A DNA stretch of 64,000 nt from Oreocharis arfaki (taxonomy: Eukaryota > Chordata > Aves > Passeriformes > Paramythiidae): the NCBI GenBank assembly GCA_013398015.1, contig VZRR01012944.1, positions 62,001 through 126,000 on the forward strand. The letters are read 5' to 3'. Position 1 is the first letter of the stretch. Each line of letters starts with the position of its first letter. Of this stretch, positions 52,146-64,000 are shown in pieces. Below the pieces are notes generated by a model. It saw only the letters and a program-made list of their open reading frames with translations, was not told the origin of the DNA and made no database searches. The position numbers and the translations under genes are program-made.

Positions 52146-55100
52146 AACATTTTTTCATTGCTGTTCTCTCCTGTTTTCTCTCCTGTATCTTAATCCCCTG
52201 TCAGTGTGTGTTACCACTTCCATCTCCTCCTTGTTCTTGCCTCCAATCAAGAGCTCATTCCAAGGGTGGGGGAAGCTCACATGGTAGTTTTAGAAGATCT
52301 GTTTCAGGGTCTGACTGCGAAAGTTTCAACCTTCACTTGAAAAAAGTGAGAGAGAAGATAGAGGGGCTTTTCTAGTTTCTAACTGGGGCTTACGTTCTAG
52401 ATTTTGCTGTGTCTTGAGGGACGGACATGAAAATTGTAACTTGCTCCCTGGATTCTAGAGTCTGTGCTCACTGTGGTATTTGAAGCCTCTGTTTTAGGCA
52501 TTCCTATACAACATGCTGATCTGTGACTGCCAGAGAGAGGTTGCACTGTGAAAAGAGTCTCTTCCTTGTACTTTGAGTGTGTGGGGCTTACAGAGTTTTT
52601 TTCAATCCTTGGTATTCTCTGCCAAGGTGACCAAAGTTATTTCATAAAATTATTTTAATCTCCATCTGTGCTAATACAAATATATACGATGTTTCACTTT
52701 TTCAAACAAATCAGCAGAGTCCAATTATTCTTGTTTTGGGGAAAGTTCAAATAACCATACTTTCTTTTCTTTAGTTTTGATTACAAAACTGTACTGCTGT
52801 ATGTTTCTTAGTCCCATATGTTAAACTGCCTTTTCATGTGAACTCCTGAAGACAAATATCATTTTATGTAACAGATTAAAACCACCTTGCTTGAATTTTA
52901 GGGTTTCTTCTTTGTGTAACTGAACTTTCTTGATAACTAACTGAAATGTCTGCACATGCTATAGTACTGTGAAACTCTTCAGTGAGACTTTTTGTTACTA
53001 GCTGGCAATTTTGTTTAGCAAAACTTTCTCTTTCCTTCTTCTTCCAATATGTCTATGTAAGACATTTTTAAACGTTGCTATTGTATTTCTAGAGATGCTT
53101 TTTTTCTTACACTCTTTTATTAAATTCTACCAGAGAAACTCTTATTGATGAACTTGATGTGTTTATTCATTATTCAACCATGAAAACATTTCTGCTCAAG
53201 TAACAAGTAAGTGTTTCTTGTAACTGCAAGCCCAAGATAGACAGCAGTAAATTTTTGTTGCAGATGCCTTACGTGCAGGGTAAGCAGACTATTTTTTGAG
53301 CTCAAGAATACTTAGTTTGGACAACATGTATCACAGATGTCTTCCAACAGGAGGCAACTAGTTATGCCATCCCTCTTATAATCCCCTTGCTTTTTCGTGG
53401 CAGTCAAGGTGTTTAGGAATGAAAGTCAAGATACTGAAGTAAATGAAATGGCAGTGTAATTGTCCAGACAAAACAGCAGGCCCCAGTGAAGGTGTGTTAT
53501 GACCTACTGGTATGAATTCTTTGAAGAAGCAGCAGGTATCCATGTAGCATGGTGCACAGACTCCAGGGCTTTGTAAGTTAAGGAGGGCTAGCAAAGCAGA
53601 GTGGTAGGTAGTAAAAATGATCTTGTTAGTAATTATAGAAGAAGTATTTTTAAATTTATTCTATAGAAGAATAAAATTAAGACTACAGATGTACTCGGAG
53701 AAGGGAGCAGTTTTACTGGGACAGCGCCACCAGATAACTTTTGGAAATATTCTTGTGACTCAAGGTTGTAAGGCCAAGGTAAGAGCTCTCACACTTTGCA
53801 GCTGCAAGATGTTAAACCACTCAGTGTCTCCATTTTTGGGATGTATATTCAGTAATCAGTGCCCTAGTTTTTCCAGCTACTTGTAATGGTAGCATACAAC
53901 ATGATCTCCAAGGAAGACATGAAAATTATCTAGATACAGACCAAGAAGCACGGTATCACACGTGACAGCAGCTAATATTTCTTTGTTTATTATGAGTAGC
54001 TGTTACTAGCCAAAGCAAACACTTTCAGTTGGAGCTGCTTAGAATCCTATTTTAATATGCAGTTGCCAAAATGTTTGAAGTACTTCTGTTAAACAGAAGT
54101 GAGGAAAAAGTGCTGTTGAGCAGTAGAGTGTTGAATGCTTGGCCAGACTTTGTCTTATGAGGTGTTGGACAACTACAACTAGATTGAAGACTAAATATAA
54201 ATGACTAAGTAGGTGGGTTGGTAGCCAAACCAATAAAAGGCTTACCAGAAGGGAACACACATCTTAATTTGTCTGTGTTAACTGAATGAGAGGCTGAAGT
54301 CAAAATGGTGGTTTTGGATCGGAACTGCTGTAATCACAGGCCCCAAACTATTTGTGGATGCTGTGAATGGTCTGAGGTTCTGAAGATGTGATGTTCTGTT
54401 AGTGCTTGGCTGCTGACAGCATGGCTGAAACATCACTTGTTGTAGACAGATTGCTTATGAAGTCTATTTTGATGATAAAGCAAAGCTGTAGCAATATCAG
54501 TGGAAATGTTTCACAGCTTTTAATTGGAAAGCATGCCTTCTGTGAGGACTATTTTATACAATCCAATTGAAAATCACAGCTAAAATGGATTTTTTTTTTC
54601 TTTAAAATTTCTGATTAGGTAGCTTTGTGAGAGGGAAGGTGTCCTTGTTAAAATGACGTGAAATTTGCAAGTATGGGAAACTATGTTTGTTAAAAACTTA
54701 AACAGTTTTGTTTTTTCTTCCTTGAAAGAGCTATGTGGCACGGGAACTAACACAAACTCTGCGTCAAGAGTCTATTGCAATATATTGTACATAAAGTTGT
54801 ATTTTTTTTTGTCAGCTGTTCCTACTTATTAACACAAACACTTTCCTTTTTTAGTGGGTTTATATCTTTAAGGAGCATATTTTGAAGAGATGTGTGATTT
54901 TCTCTTTTTAGCTGTATTAAACCTCACATTCACTACCAGTACAACAACTAGTGTTCAGGTGAAAGAGGAGATGAACACTTCCCTTCTCATGTTCCTCCAT
55001 CACCCTGGAAAGACCACCAAAACTGTTAATGGCCTAAGTTATTAAATGTTACTAAATTGTTCAAGACAGTTAAGGGAAAAAAATAATGGGAGGGGGAAGG

Positions 55101-56280
55101 AATGAGGTGTAGAGATTAAAGAAATTTTGCTTTACTTGATCTGGATGCTTTTCTTGAACAGGATGTTCCACATTTGCTAATTTAGTGATGGAAGAAAATC
55201 TCTTAGCATTGGGAAAAGGAAAAATAAATGTATTATGAAAAGGGCAGTAAAAATTTTAGGAAATTTCAACTTAGTAGTAGTATTAGTAGTATTATTTCAG
55301 AGCAGTTGTGCAAGTATAGACAAGGGCTGTATCATTCCCAACTGAAATAGAACTCTAGTGCCAAAAAGAATCCCAAAGAGTATAATTTGAATGTAAGTTG
55401 CTAGTTCCTCAGTGAACTTCCCAAGCTTTTTGTGCTGCTAACATAGCAGTGTCATTGTACACAATGCTGGTGACGTCTGCTTGTTACCAGTTTGTGATTG
55501 TACAAGAGTGTATTTTTAGTAGCTGTTTTGTTGGTAGCAGCTGTTCTGTGTGAAGAACAACTGTCTTCTGTTTCAACAAATCTGCTTGGTGATTGCTAAA
55601 GTATTAGTTTCCATGAGTGTCTAGGCATTCCCAAACAATGCTTAAAACAGGAGTTGAGGGATAGAGTGGAAAGCTAATTCTTAGGTTCACCCTTAGTCAT
55701 TTGAATACTCTCAGAACAACTGGTACAATATCCTTGATGCCCACGTTTTACTGAGAGTTGGGTCACTGTTAACACAAATAACAAACATGATATGTAAGCT
55801 GTCATTTTTAAGACAAGATTAGAGTGTATTCTTCTAGAAATTCATAGTCTTCTACAGTGATAGAATAAATTTTCTTTAGCCTCTTCCTCTATTTTACCTG
55901 TTGTTCTCAGTACTAAGCAGGGCAGACCTTGTTTACCTGTTACGTTTGATATTGTCACAGCCAGAGCAACAAGAACACGCTAAAATACCGTACATCCAAG
56001 GAAATCTTCACAAGTGACACAATAGTTGAAGGAACTGAAATATTAAAGACTGGACTTGTGTACATGGTAGTGGATATCCAAAGGAGTAAAGGAATTGAAG
56101 CATGCAATGGGCTCAGGGCAGAGGGGGAGTTAAATCCACAGAACCTGCACCTGCAACAGCTGTTTAAAAAAAAATCTGGCTAACAGTGGCTGTTTGCAAG
56201 TACTAGTGTACTCAGTGTGCTAGTGCTGGTGTACATTAACCACTAGAGCACTTACTAACAGTTAAAATATTTCTAGTTAA
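52146..56280. other. Downstream intergenic DNA, no gene seen
   Basis: About 4.1 kb after the COBLL1 3' end. Open frames are short and unsupported, and no repeat family was recognised apart from short agtagtatt-type repeats near 55272-55297. In mammals this side of COBLL1 leads to GRB14, so this should be the start of that interval. Confidence 0.6.
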
Positions 56281-56820
56281 AAAATAATTAATAAACTATA
56301 GTTGGACTCAGAATTTCATCATTTCCCCTCAACTTTATAAGTCTGTCTGCCTGTTTGTTTAAAGTCTCTTTTTCCTTTCCCCCCCACCATGTGATCCTGA
56401 GCAAGAAGACTACAACCTAACAGGCTATAGTCACACTTAATCTGAAGTGGCAAAGCAAGAAAAAATGAATTTATTTCACATTTGCTTGAGGCTTTATATA
56501 GCTCTGATTTATCAACAATACAGTAAAAATAATATTTTAAATATTTAGGCTGATTGCAGTTTTCTAAATTAAATACTTGAACTAAATGGGGAGATGGAAT
56601 GCAGAAAGAGCTGCAATTGGTCACCTCTGGTTAAACAGCATGATTGGCCCCATCAGCAGACACTATTCCATTGCTTCAATTGCTAAAAGCTAATTAAGCA
56701 CTTGCATTCTCCTAACTGAAGTGTATTTGGCCACCTGCAGCTACAAAGTGCATGTACCAAAAAGGAAATCCCTGTGTTATGAATGCCAAGCTGCTGCAAT
56801 TCTAAACTTCAGCACCTAAG
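56281..56820. other. AT-rich stretch with homeodomain-type and CCAAT-type motifs
   Basis: TAATTA occurs at 56285-56290 and 56691-56696. CCAAT-box complements (ATTGG) lie near 56614 and 56643. The even, repeat-free composition resembles conserved non-coding elements, but conservation cannot be judged from one sequence. Confidence 0.25.
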
Positions 56821-57385
56821 TGAAACAAGGAGGTGAAGCAAAGGTTGAAGAAATGGATTGTGGAAAACTTCCTTCTTAAATTGCAGAGGACTGTGGGCAA
56901 CGTGGGCTCCCAGGCAGATGCACAGGTAGGTGCCTCAGAGTCAAGGATTAGCATACTTTTAACCCTTCTCAAAAGCAGCTCTAGGGCCAGGGTGGTTCTT
57001 GAATGGTCAGAAGGCAGCTGAGCTGCTGGTGGCCCCAGCTCTTTCAGCATGTTTTGACCATCTCCAGAGTGCCGAGGAAAGAAAGGTGCCAGAGGCACTG
57101 TTTACCTGAGTCTCCCTTTATCAGCTGAGGGGTAGAAAGAGGAGGGCGTTGCAGTTTGTGTAGCTGCTGGTAACTGCATGGCACCCCTCTTACACATCTC
57201 TGTAAGCTCTACCAGAGCTCTGCTGTGAGCTGTGTTAAGAGCTTCAACAGAAGCTACCATGAGACACAGGCACAAGCTCTGTGTATGAAGTTCACCCAGG
57301 GCTTGGCCCATCAGGATAAGGAACCCTGGGAGAGGGAGGTCTGGGGGAAGTGGGCTGCAAGGCTCTACCTGCAGATGGTGAGTTT
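56821..57385. other. GC-richer intergenic block
   Basis: About 0.5 kb with higher GC than its surroundings, open on both strands for up to about 98 codons. No protein family or repeat was recognised. A possible splice donor (cagatggtgagt) sits at about 57371-57382, so a non-coding transcript exon is possible but unproven. Confidence 0.25.
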
Positions 57386-59579
57386 AATTTTTTTTTTCAT
57401 TATTCAGGCTGTGTCTGGTATGGTGTTCTTTTAAAGAAAATTTCCAAAGTAAAAAAAAAAAATTTAGATTGTCAGGTGTGCTTGGAAGTTCAATAGGCAT
57501 TAGAGACATAGTCTGTGGTGCCAACTAAAGATAAAAGGCTGAAAAGATGTAAGGAAGGGTCTGCTAAACCATAATGTCAGGAGAAGGAAGTAGGTGTGTC
57601 TTGTGAAACTATTACATTATTTTAAAAACATGGTTTGGAGGTGATGTGAAATGTGAGTTGCCTGATCATGAGTGGGAAAAACAACATAAGCAGGAATCAA
57701 ATGAATCTCCAAGTGAAAAATAAAGGAGTTAAAAGCAGCAGATATTTTAGATTGAGTTCTGACTCTTTAGATTGCTTATCCAATGGAAGGCAATTTGGGT
57801 GAGAGAATAAAACAAGAGTTAGAAACCTTTAGAAACCATGTCAAGAAAGATGAAAGGAATAGGGCTGCTTTAGTTAAAAAAAAATTGAAAACTGATCAGC
57901 ATGACATAACCATGTATCAACACAAAAGTTGCTGCATGAATGCAAGTGACTAATCATTGTATTTTCAAGCAATACTCTGTCGCAGCTTTAAACCATAAAG
58001 GATGAACAGTTACATTCAGTCAAACTGAAGGTTTATTTAGCCTGTTGTGTGGCTTTTGACAATGATCAAAAGTATATGTATAGAGAAAAACATAAGAGTA
58101 TAAAATACATGAAGTAATTCTTACCCTCAAGTATGCTAAACCTTCAACAACTTCTAGCTCTGAGAATGCCAAAGTGAAGATGATTTCTATGTATTTAATG
58201 GTTTTAAATAGTCTTGTTCAAGAGCTCAGCAACTTATTCTTTCAACTCTCATAATTTTTGAACAGTGACACATTCCTGTGTGATACACTGAAAAACGGGT
58301 TTTTGTTTGCTGTGAACTTAAACTTGCTAGCCTAATTTAATCCTCTCCAATGCTTTTCTTGAAAGAGACAGTAACTCTTCAATCCCCATTCATGCTCTCT
58401 GTGCCACTCATATCCTTAAGTAACATCAGGAGTTGTGCCATAGGCATTTGAGGCTTGTATACTTCTGCCGTTATATCAATTATATGTCATCAAGGTTTGC
58501 CAAAACAAATATGTAGGTCTGAGCATGCCTTACACTTCATTTCTCTCAATATCTTTGGAAGAGGATTTTTTTCCCTTAGGTTATTTTTTTAATCTGTCCC
58601 CTTTTGCTATAGCAAGTCACCTGCAGGATATGCCTGTTTACAAGATTAAAGTTTGGGAAAAGTTTGTGTGTCATGCTTCTAAAGCACTAAATATCCAGCT
58701 GAATACAACCTTCCTAAGTCCTATTTATTCAGAGATGTGATCATCTGATTCACGGGTGATCTTTTCAGTTCTCTGGCCAGTGAACAAAAGAACTTAAACC
58801 CTTAAGGATATGATATATACTTGTTCATTAATTTCAACTTAAAGACCATGTATTTGCATGATAAGTACTTTGCCTACAAATACAAGTAGCTGTCCAGAAA
58901 TCTGGAACGGGGCGAATGTATTGCCTTTAGTTCAAACACTCTAGTCTGGCTTGCAGTCAAACACTTTTTTCTCCTGAACTGTTTCTGCTGATTCATTATT
59001 ACCTTACTTTGTATTGCAATGTTAAAGTGAAACATGCTGCTTTAACTGTCTTTAAATGAACTACCTTTGTGGCAGTATTTTTAGATGGGTCTTTTGATGC
59101 CTTTTTAATGGTACATTAAAACTTAATGAATGCTGAGTAAAACTAGAATCCCTATGGAAGCACATATGGTATCTACATTAATAGTGAATGAATGCATAAT
59201 GATCAGTAGAATTTCAGTGATTTCCACATGAATCAACAGTGATGAGCTACTTAGTGTTACACTCAATTACATCATGTTTAATTTATGTAGCAGTGTTTGG
59301 ACATTATGTTTAAAATGTCTTTAGTAAATCATTGAGACTCTAATTGAGCCTCCATTTCAGGGACAAATTGCACTGTAAACATAAAATTATTTTTTTTGCA
59401 CAACAATTAATTTATGTTGGAGCCCACTTGCAAAAGGTCAACAATTTGATATACTCCCACTGTTACTCCCTGAAAAATGGAATGCTAGTATGAAAAAAAA
59501 TTGCAGTAGCTGTTAAATTGTTTCTGTTCCCTTAGTTATGCAGCCACCGGACACTGGAAATGCGTTAATTCCCTGAACT
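57386..59579. other. AT-rich intergenic DNA
   Basis: No gene seen. The part from about 59040 to 59480 is repeat-free and has several homeodomain-like AT motifs, for example caattaatttatg near 59403. Confidence 0.5.
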
Positions 59580-60200
59580 TTGGAAACAATGGCAATACCT
59601 CACCTGACCTATTTGACTGCTGCCAAGCAGTTCAGAAAGACCTTTTCAGGTCAGAGTATCTTGCCCACATCTATGCAGCAGACTCAGAAGGGTTCTCCAC
59701 AATGCCTGACTAACACCACACCCCCTCTCACGTTTGGGAGGCCCTTCTGGCACATCCATGACTCCCTTGCAGTACTCCCTTGCAGCAAGGTGTACCAAGA
59801 GCCTTTGAAGAGTGACCATGCCATCAGTCTGCCTGAGGCAGACAAAGAGATGGTGAGGGAACCTACACCAAAAGCAGACACTGTCTTTACAGCTGTTCTC
59901 CCACCCTGTGCAGGACCAGGAAGCAAACATGGTGTTGATTGAGGAATATAGTTTTGCCTCATTTCCAAAGCATTACAAAGGTATGAGGACCTACTGCCTC
60001 ACTTCATGTCCCCTGTTCCACATCGTGGTGCACTGAACATGGGCCACTGTTTGGCTCTGGGGTGAAGGCTGGAAAAAGCTGCCAGTGGCAGCCCTCCACT
60101 GAAGCCTTCCACAGTAACAACTGCAGCAACAGCATTTACGCAGGGCCCAGACTTATCTGAGGATGCTGTGCTGGACTCCACCTTTCCAGACTGACTCCAC
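59580..60200. other. GC-richer intergenic block with short tandem duplication
   Basis: About 0.6 kb of raised GC. The 13-base unit actcccttgcagt at 59761-59773 is repeated directly after it with a changed last base. A 120-codon frame on the plus strand and 94-codon frames on the minus strand overlap, as expected from composition. No family was recognised. It may be an old retroelement piece. Confidence 0.3.
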
Positions 60201-63200
60201 ATGGAAACTAGAGATTTGCATATATCTGATCATAGCAAAAAATAATACCAGTAAAAGTACTTTGTAAGAGAAAATGGAAGTAAAATATGCATACTTTAAA
60301 GCTCCTTAGGAACAGTAAACTTCTTGGCTTCCACTTTTCCTGATACCTTTTAACAGATAAGCTCCTGACACACTGTTTCAGCAGGTGTCTGTTTGAGCTG
60401 GTTTTGGACATGTTCAATAGCAGGTCTGTAAAGATGCATTCATAGAATAAAGCTGAGGTTGCCTATTTTACTCAAGCAGCTCAGTTACTCAAAGAGCCAT
60501 TTAAATTGGTCTGACTTGTGGTCGAGAAGACACTGCCTTCCACTGCTCCAGAAGGGATCTTGCACTCTGTTCTCTCAATCCTTCTCACTGGGAGTTCAGG
60601 CCAGCAGGGTCTTATCAAGGGTCTTTTTGACTTTAATATTCATCCTCTGTTCCAAGTACAGTAAGCTGGAGACGTCTCAGCTTAGGGGAGTTTTAGTTCT
60701 GTGAGGTTGTCCAGTCTGGCTGTCTTAACAAAAAGGACTAGCGGGAAAGAGGACTGTGTTAGGAGACAAAATCCTACCAGCTATTTGCCAATAAATCCAT
60801 TAATTTATTTTTATCTTCTGCAGGTTCCCTGTGTTAGCTTCTAGGCACCGCATTCAGTTACTTCAGTTTACAGAGGATTTAACAGCTATGAGAACACAAA
60901 GCTATAATTTTAATTTGCTGTTCTTTTTGATCTACTATATAAGACTATCTGATGACTGGAAAGGCATGTAACAAACAGCTGACCAGCAACTTTGTTAGAA
61001 TATCCATAGACAAAGAACTTTATGATGATAACGATGATAAGAATACCTGCTCTCATTTCTCTGGATTGCTGAAAAATGCAAATTCAGACCTTCAATAATT
61101 GCAGCTCGGGCTTTCGTTTCTGACAGCAAAGTGAGAGAGAAAAAAATCTTTCCATCCTAGGAAGCTGCAAAAGAGGCCATCAGCTTTTTTTTTTGTTGTT
61201 GTTAAATTATAATTCACTTAATTCTTAGAAGAATTTAATAAATGAAGTATAAGAGGGAAAAGATACTTATGGAGAACCTTTTTATTTTGCTTTAAAAAGT
61301 TCTTTCTTGGTTTATGTTGATCATTTTAATGATTGTGTTCTCATGATTCAGGAATTCTATGCCCTGTTAATTTAATTCAGTTTTAATTTGAATTGAATAA
61401 AATATATGCTCGCTTGCTGGCTATGATGATAAATGCATGTACTGCTTAAAGAGAAAGTGTTTGAAATGTACAAAATAATCTGAAATGAATTCCCCTTCAA
61501 TTTATGCCTAATAGATTTTAATGATGTAATTATTTCTATTTTTTTATGTTGCTATATACTTTTAGAACCTGCCAAGTAAGAATATATTTTAAAAGTAGAT
61601 GTAACGAGGTTATAATATTGCTATAGCCTTTGGAATAACACCAATATAAGGAACAGTAGAAGAAAATAATTGAATGTATGCCTTGAGCTACATGATGACT
61701 GTACAAACAGACTTCACAGAAAATTAGATTTCCTTGACTAGTGTTGTGGTTACAGTGATATAATTCATGTTTCATAACTCTGAAGAAATAATGAAGACAT
61801 TTAACCAGAAATGTGTCAATTTGAATAAATTTATTATGAATTGCTTTGGTTTAAAAGCTCCCAATATGTTATAATACAAGCCTACATTCTTGCTTGAGAG
61901 CCAGCCAAACTGGGGGTTTAATATTTTAGCAAATCACTTAATGGTAGATTTTCTCTCCAAACAAACAAAAGGAGAAATGTTCTGATGGGACTGTGATAAT
62001 AAAAGGTATTAAAATATACCTTTCTTACTCCCCATGGAAACTCAAACAGTTTTTGCCTGAATCCAAGTTGCAATTGACCAAAACTCAGATCCTGCAAGAA
62101 TTAACTCCCTTCACCCACTGATGAACTGCAATTACATTTGGATCAAATGCAATATTCAATGGGCTACCTCCAGCTACCCTGCAAAGTATCTTCTTCAAAT
62201 AAAACCATGCAGGCTGGGGAATGTTAATTGGAATTTAGTTAAGGGACTTGCACAAAGTCCAATGTATCAGTTAGTAAGTTTCATGTCTTGCCCTCAGTGA
62301 TACATCTTGGCTTTAATATCATTAATAGGTGGTGTTGGCTCTTGACAAAATGCTGAAATGGGCTTGAGGCCTTGAAGAGCTACCTCAGGAAGAAGAATCC
62401 TCAAACTCGCTTTGTTAGTTCCAATTCTTTAAGAGACTTTCAGTGGTTTGAACTGTTAGCAGTAGGCTTTTTGCCAGATTAGTTACTGTCTGTCCTCCCA
62501 CAGCCCATAGTGAGAACACAAAAACCATAAAGCTACAACAGATTCTTTGTTGTGTGCTGTGGCAAATTTGAGAGAACTGTGCCTGTGTGCTTAATCCATC
62601 TGTGGGATGGTTAAGCCATCTTGAGTGATCTAGTAGCACAGAAATCCAGTCATAAGAAAGTACACCAAGTTTATGTCTAATGTGGTTGTATAAGGACCTG
62701 GACATTATAGAAAGGGGATGTATGAGTCCAGCAGTTCTTCTTGAGGGATAGGATAAAAGTTTAAGTGGGTTTGAAGTGTGAAAACTTCACTGTCTTATAA
62801 AGTAAGTTCAATTAGCGTAAAATAAAAAAAGAAAATGATTTCTCATATTTCTGCTTTTTCATATTTCAATTCTGAGACAAGTATAATAGATTGGGATAAA
62901 TTTATGGAAGTGAAGGAGAACACTGATGGTTGAATTTAAAAGGGTTGAGTGGCTACAATAATTTTCTTAATTTTAGATATGATCTCAGTCTGTATTTCTG
63001 CTTCCAAAATGCTTCAGATACATGAAATGTTAAATTTCTTTGAAGTCAGGTGGAAATTATTTATGAACTTGTTCAGTAGCCAGCATTTTTCTCATTCTCC
63101 CCCTGCCCGCCCCCCGCACCCCAAGGGAAATCTTTTAAGACTTTTTGACTGTTAAACAGAATTTATGGGGTTACTATGTGTAACACAATTGTCTGGAATT

Positions 63201-64000
63201 ATCTTGTATGTTATTATTCATATATTGTGGAATATCTCCTTGAAAAACACACAAAAGCAAACTAGATGGTTGCTTACATTTAGTGGTATGAAATTGTTTT
63301 ATTTGTCATGGTAAAATTATGACTATTAGAAAAAAAACGTTTTTTAATTCAAGTAGGTACTAAACAACTCCAGAGCACAGCTTCTACAAACATGAAATCA
63401 AAGGTACTTTTTTCTTCAGCTCAAAGGAAAAATGCATGTGGGACCAGATTTAAAGCTGATTTATTGTTTGAAGTGGCAAAGTATTAATGCATTTTACTTT
63501 TTTTTTTATTTTTAGAAACAAGAAACCTTCATTATACAACGAAGGATGGCCTGATTGTTTGAGTACTAATTTTGGACTCAGAGTTTGCATTTCCTACTGA
63601 GTCACAAATTCCATTAGATTTAGAGAAAATCACTTAGCAAATTAATTGCATTGTCTAATTTTCAACAGCAAACAGAGATGGTTAAGTCAGAAGACAGTTC
63701 TCCCAAGGTTTTCCATGTATTCAGAGGAAACAAAAAGCTGTTCTGGGATGGTTGTTGGCACTAATCCCCCTGTTTTTTAGTTGCAATCTGGAGTCTTCTG
63801 TGTCTCTCCTTAGTGATGGCCAAGCTAACATGGTATATTTGTCTAAAGTCAGGTACTCTGAATACCCTCTTAGGGTTAATTTTTAAACATGTTCAGGCAC
63901 ATAAAGATGCAAACGTTTACTCATCCGTAGGAAGGGAATAAGTACATTAAAATGTTAGGTGCACTGATGTTGTGATAATTAGGTCCATAATAAGTGCTGA
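60201..64000. other. AT-rich intergenic DNA to the window end
   Basis: No gene, RNA or repeat family was recognised. A polycytosine-rich patch lies at 63098-63122. TGAGTCA at 63597-63603 matches the AP-1 site consensus. No GRB14 exon is visible. Confidence 0.5.

Noticed and set aside
59580..59942. A 120-codon open frame on the + strand downstream of COBLL1
   Set aside because: No family resemblance, low-complexity-free but composition-driven, and frames on the other strand are equally open.
60438..60450. catagaata, similar to the end of an antisense CR1
   Set aside because: Only a few bases match and no CR1 body follows.
1..64000. CRISPR arrays, tRNA or rRNA genes, bacterial operons
   Set aside because: No spaced repeat arrays, no cloverleaf-like matches and no prokaryotic gene layout; the window is vertebrate.

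Overview
The window is vertebrate nuclear DNA, most likely from a bird. It is AT-rich with long introns, GT-AG splice sites and no bacterial-style operons. It carries CR1-type LINE copies, which are typical of birds and other sauropsids. The compact gene layout favours a bird over a turtle or crocodilian, but I cannot name the species.

One protein-coding gene is recognisable: COBLL1 (cordon-bleu WH2 repeat protein like 1), on the + strand. Thirteen coding exons between 16015 and 50693 join in a consistent reading frame. They encode 1141 residues plus a stop. The N-terminal exon(s) lie upstream of the window. The protein shows, in order, KRAP-like basic/proline motifs, the paired cordon-bleu ubiquitin-like region, more KRAP-like motifs, a long low-complexity Ser/Thr/Pro region with one strongly conserved block (PKIGMTTYKIVPP), and a C-terminal actin-binding WH2 motif.

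Layout: 1-16014 is the 3' part of an upstream intron. 16015-27198 holds the N-terminal exons and a CR1 copy. 27199-35234 is the largest intron that lies wholly inside the window; it contains an old, degenerate CR1 and a GC-richer block. 35235-47083 holds the middle exons, including one 1613-base exon. 47716-50693 encodes the C-terminus. The 3' UTR runs to about 52.14 kb. From there to 64000 is intergenic or non-coding DNA. By synteny with mammals this should be the interval between COBLL1 and GRB14, but no GRB14 exon is visible.

No RNA genes, CRISPR arrays, intact mobile elements or new multi-gene systems are evident. The points most worth a second look are two in-frame skippable exons, a 76-base imperfect hairpin in the upstream intron, overlapping miR-17~92-family seed matches in the 3' UTR, and several GC-richer blocks of unknown origin inside introns and downstream of the gene.
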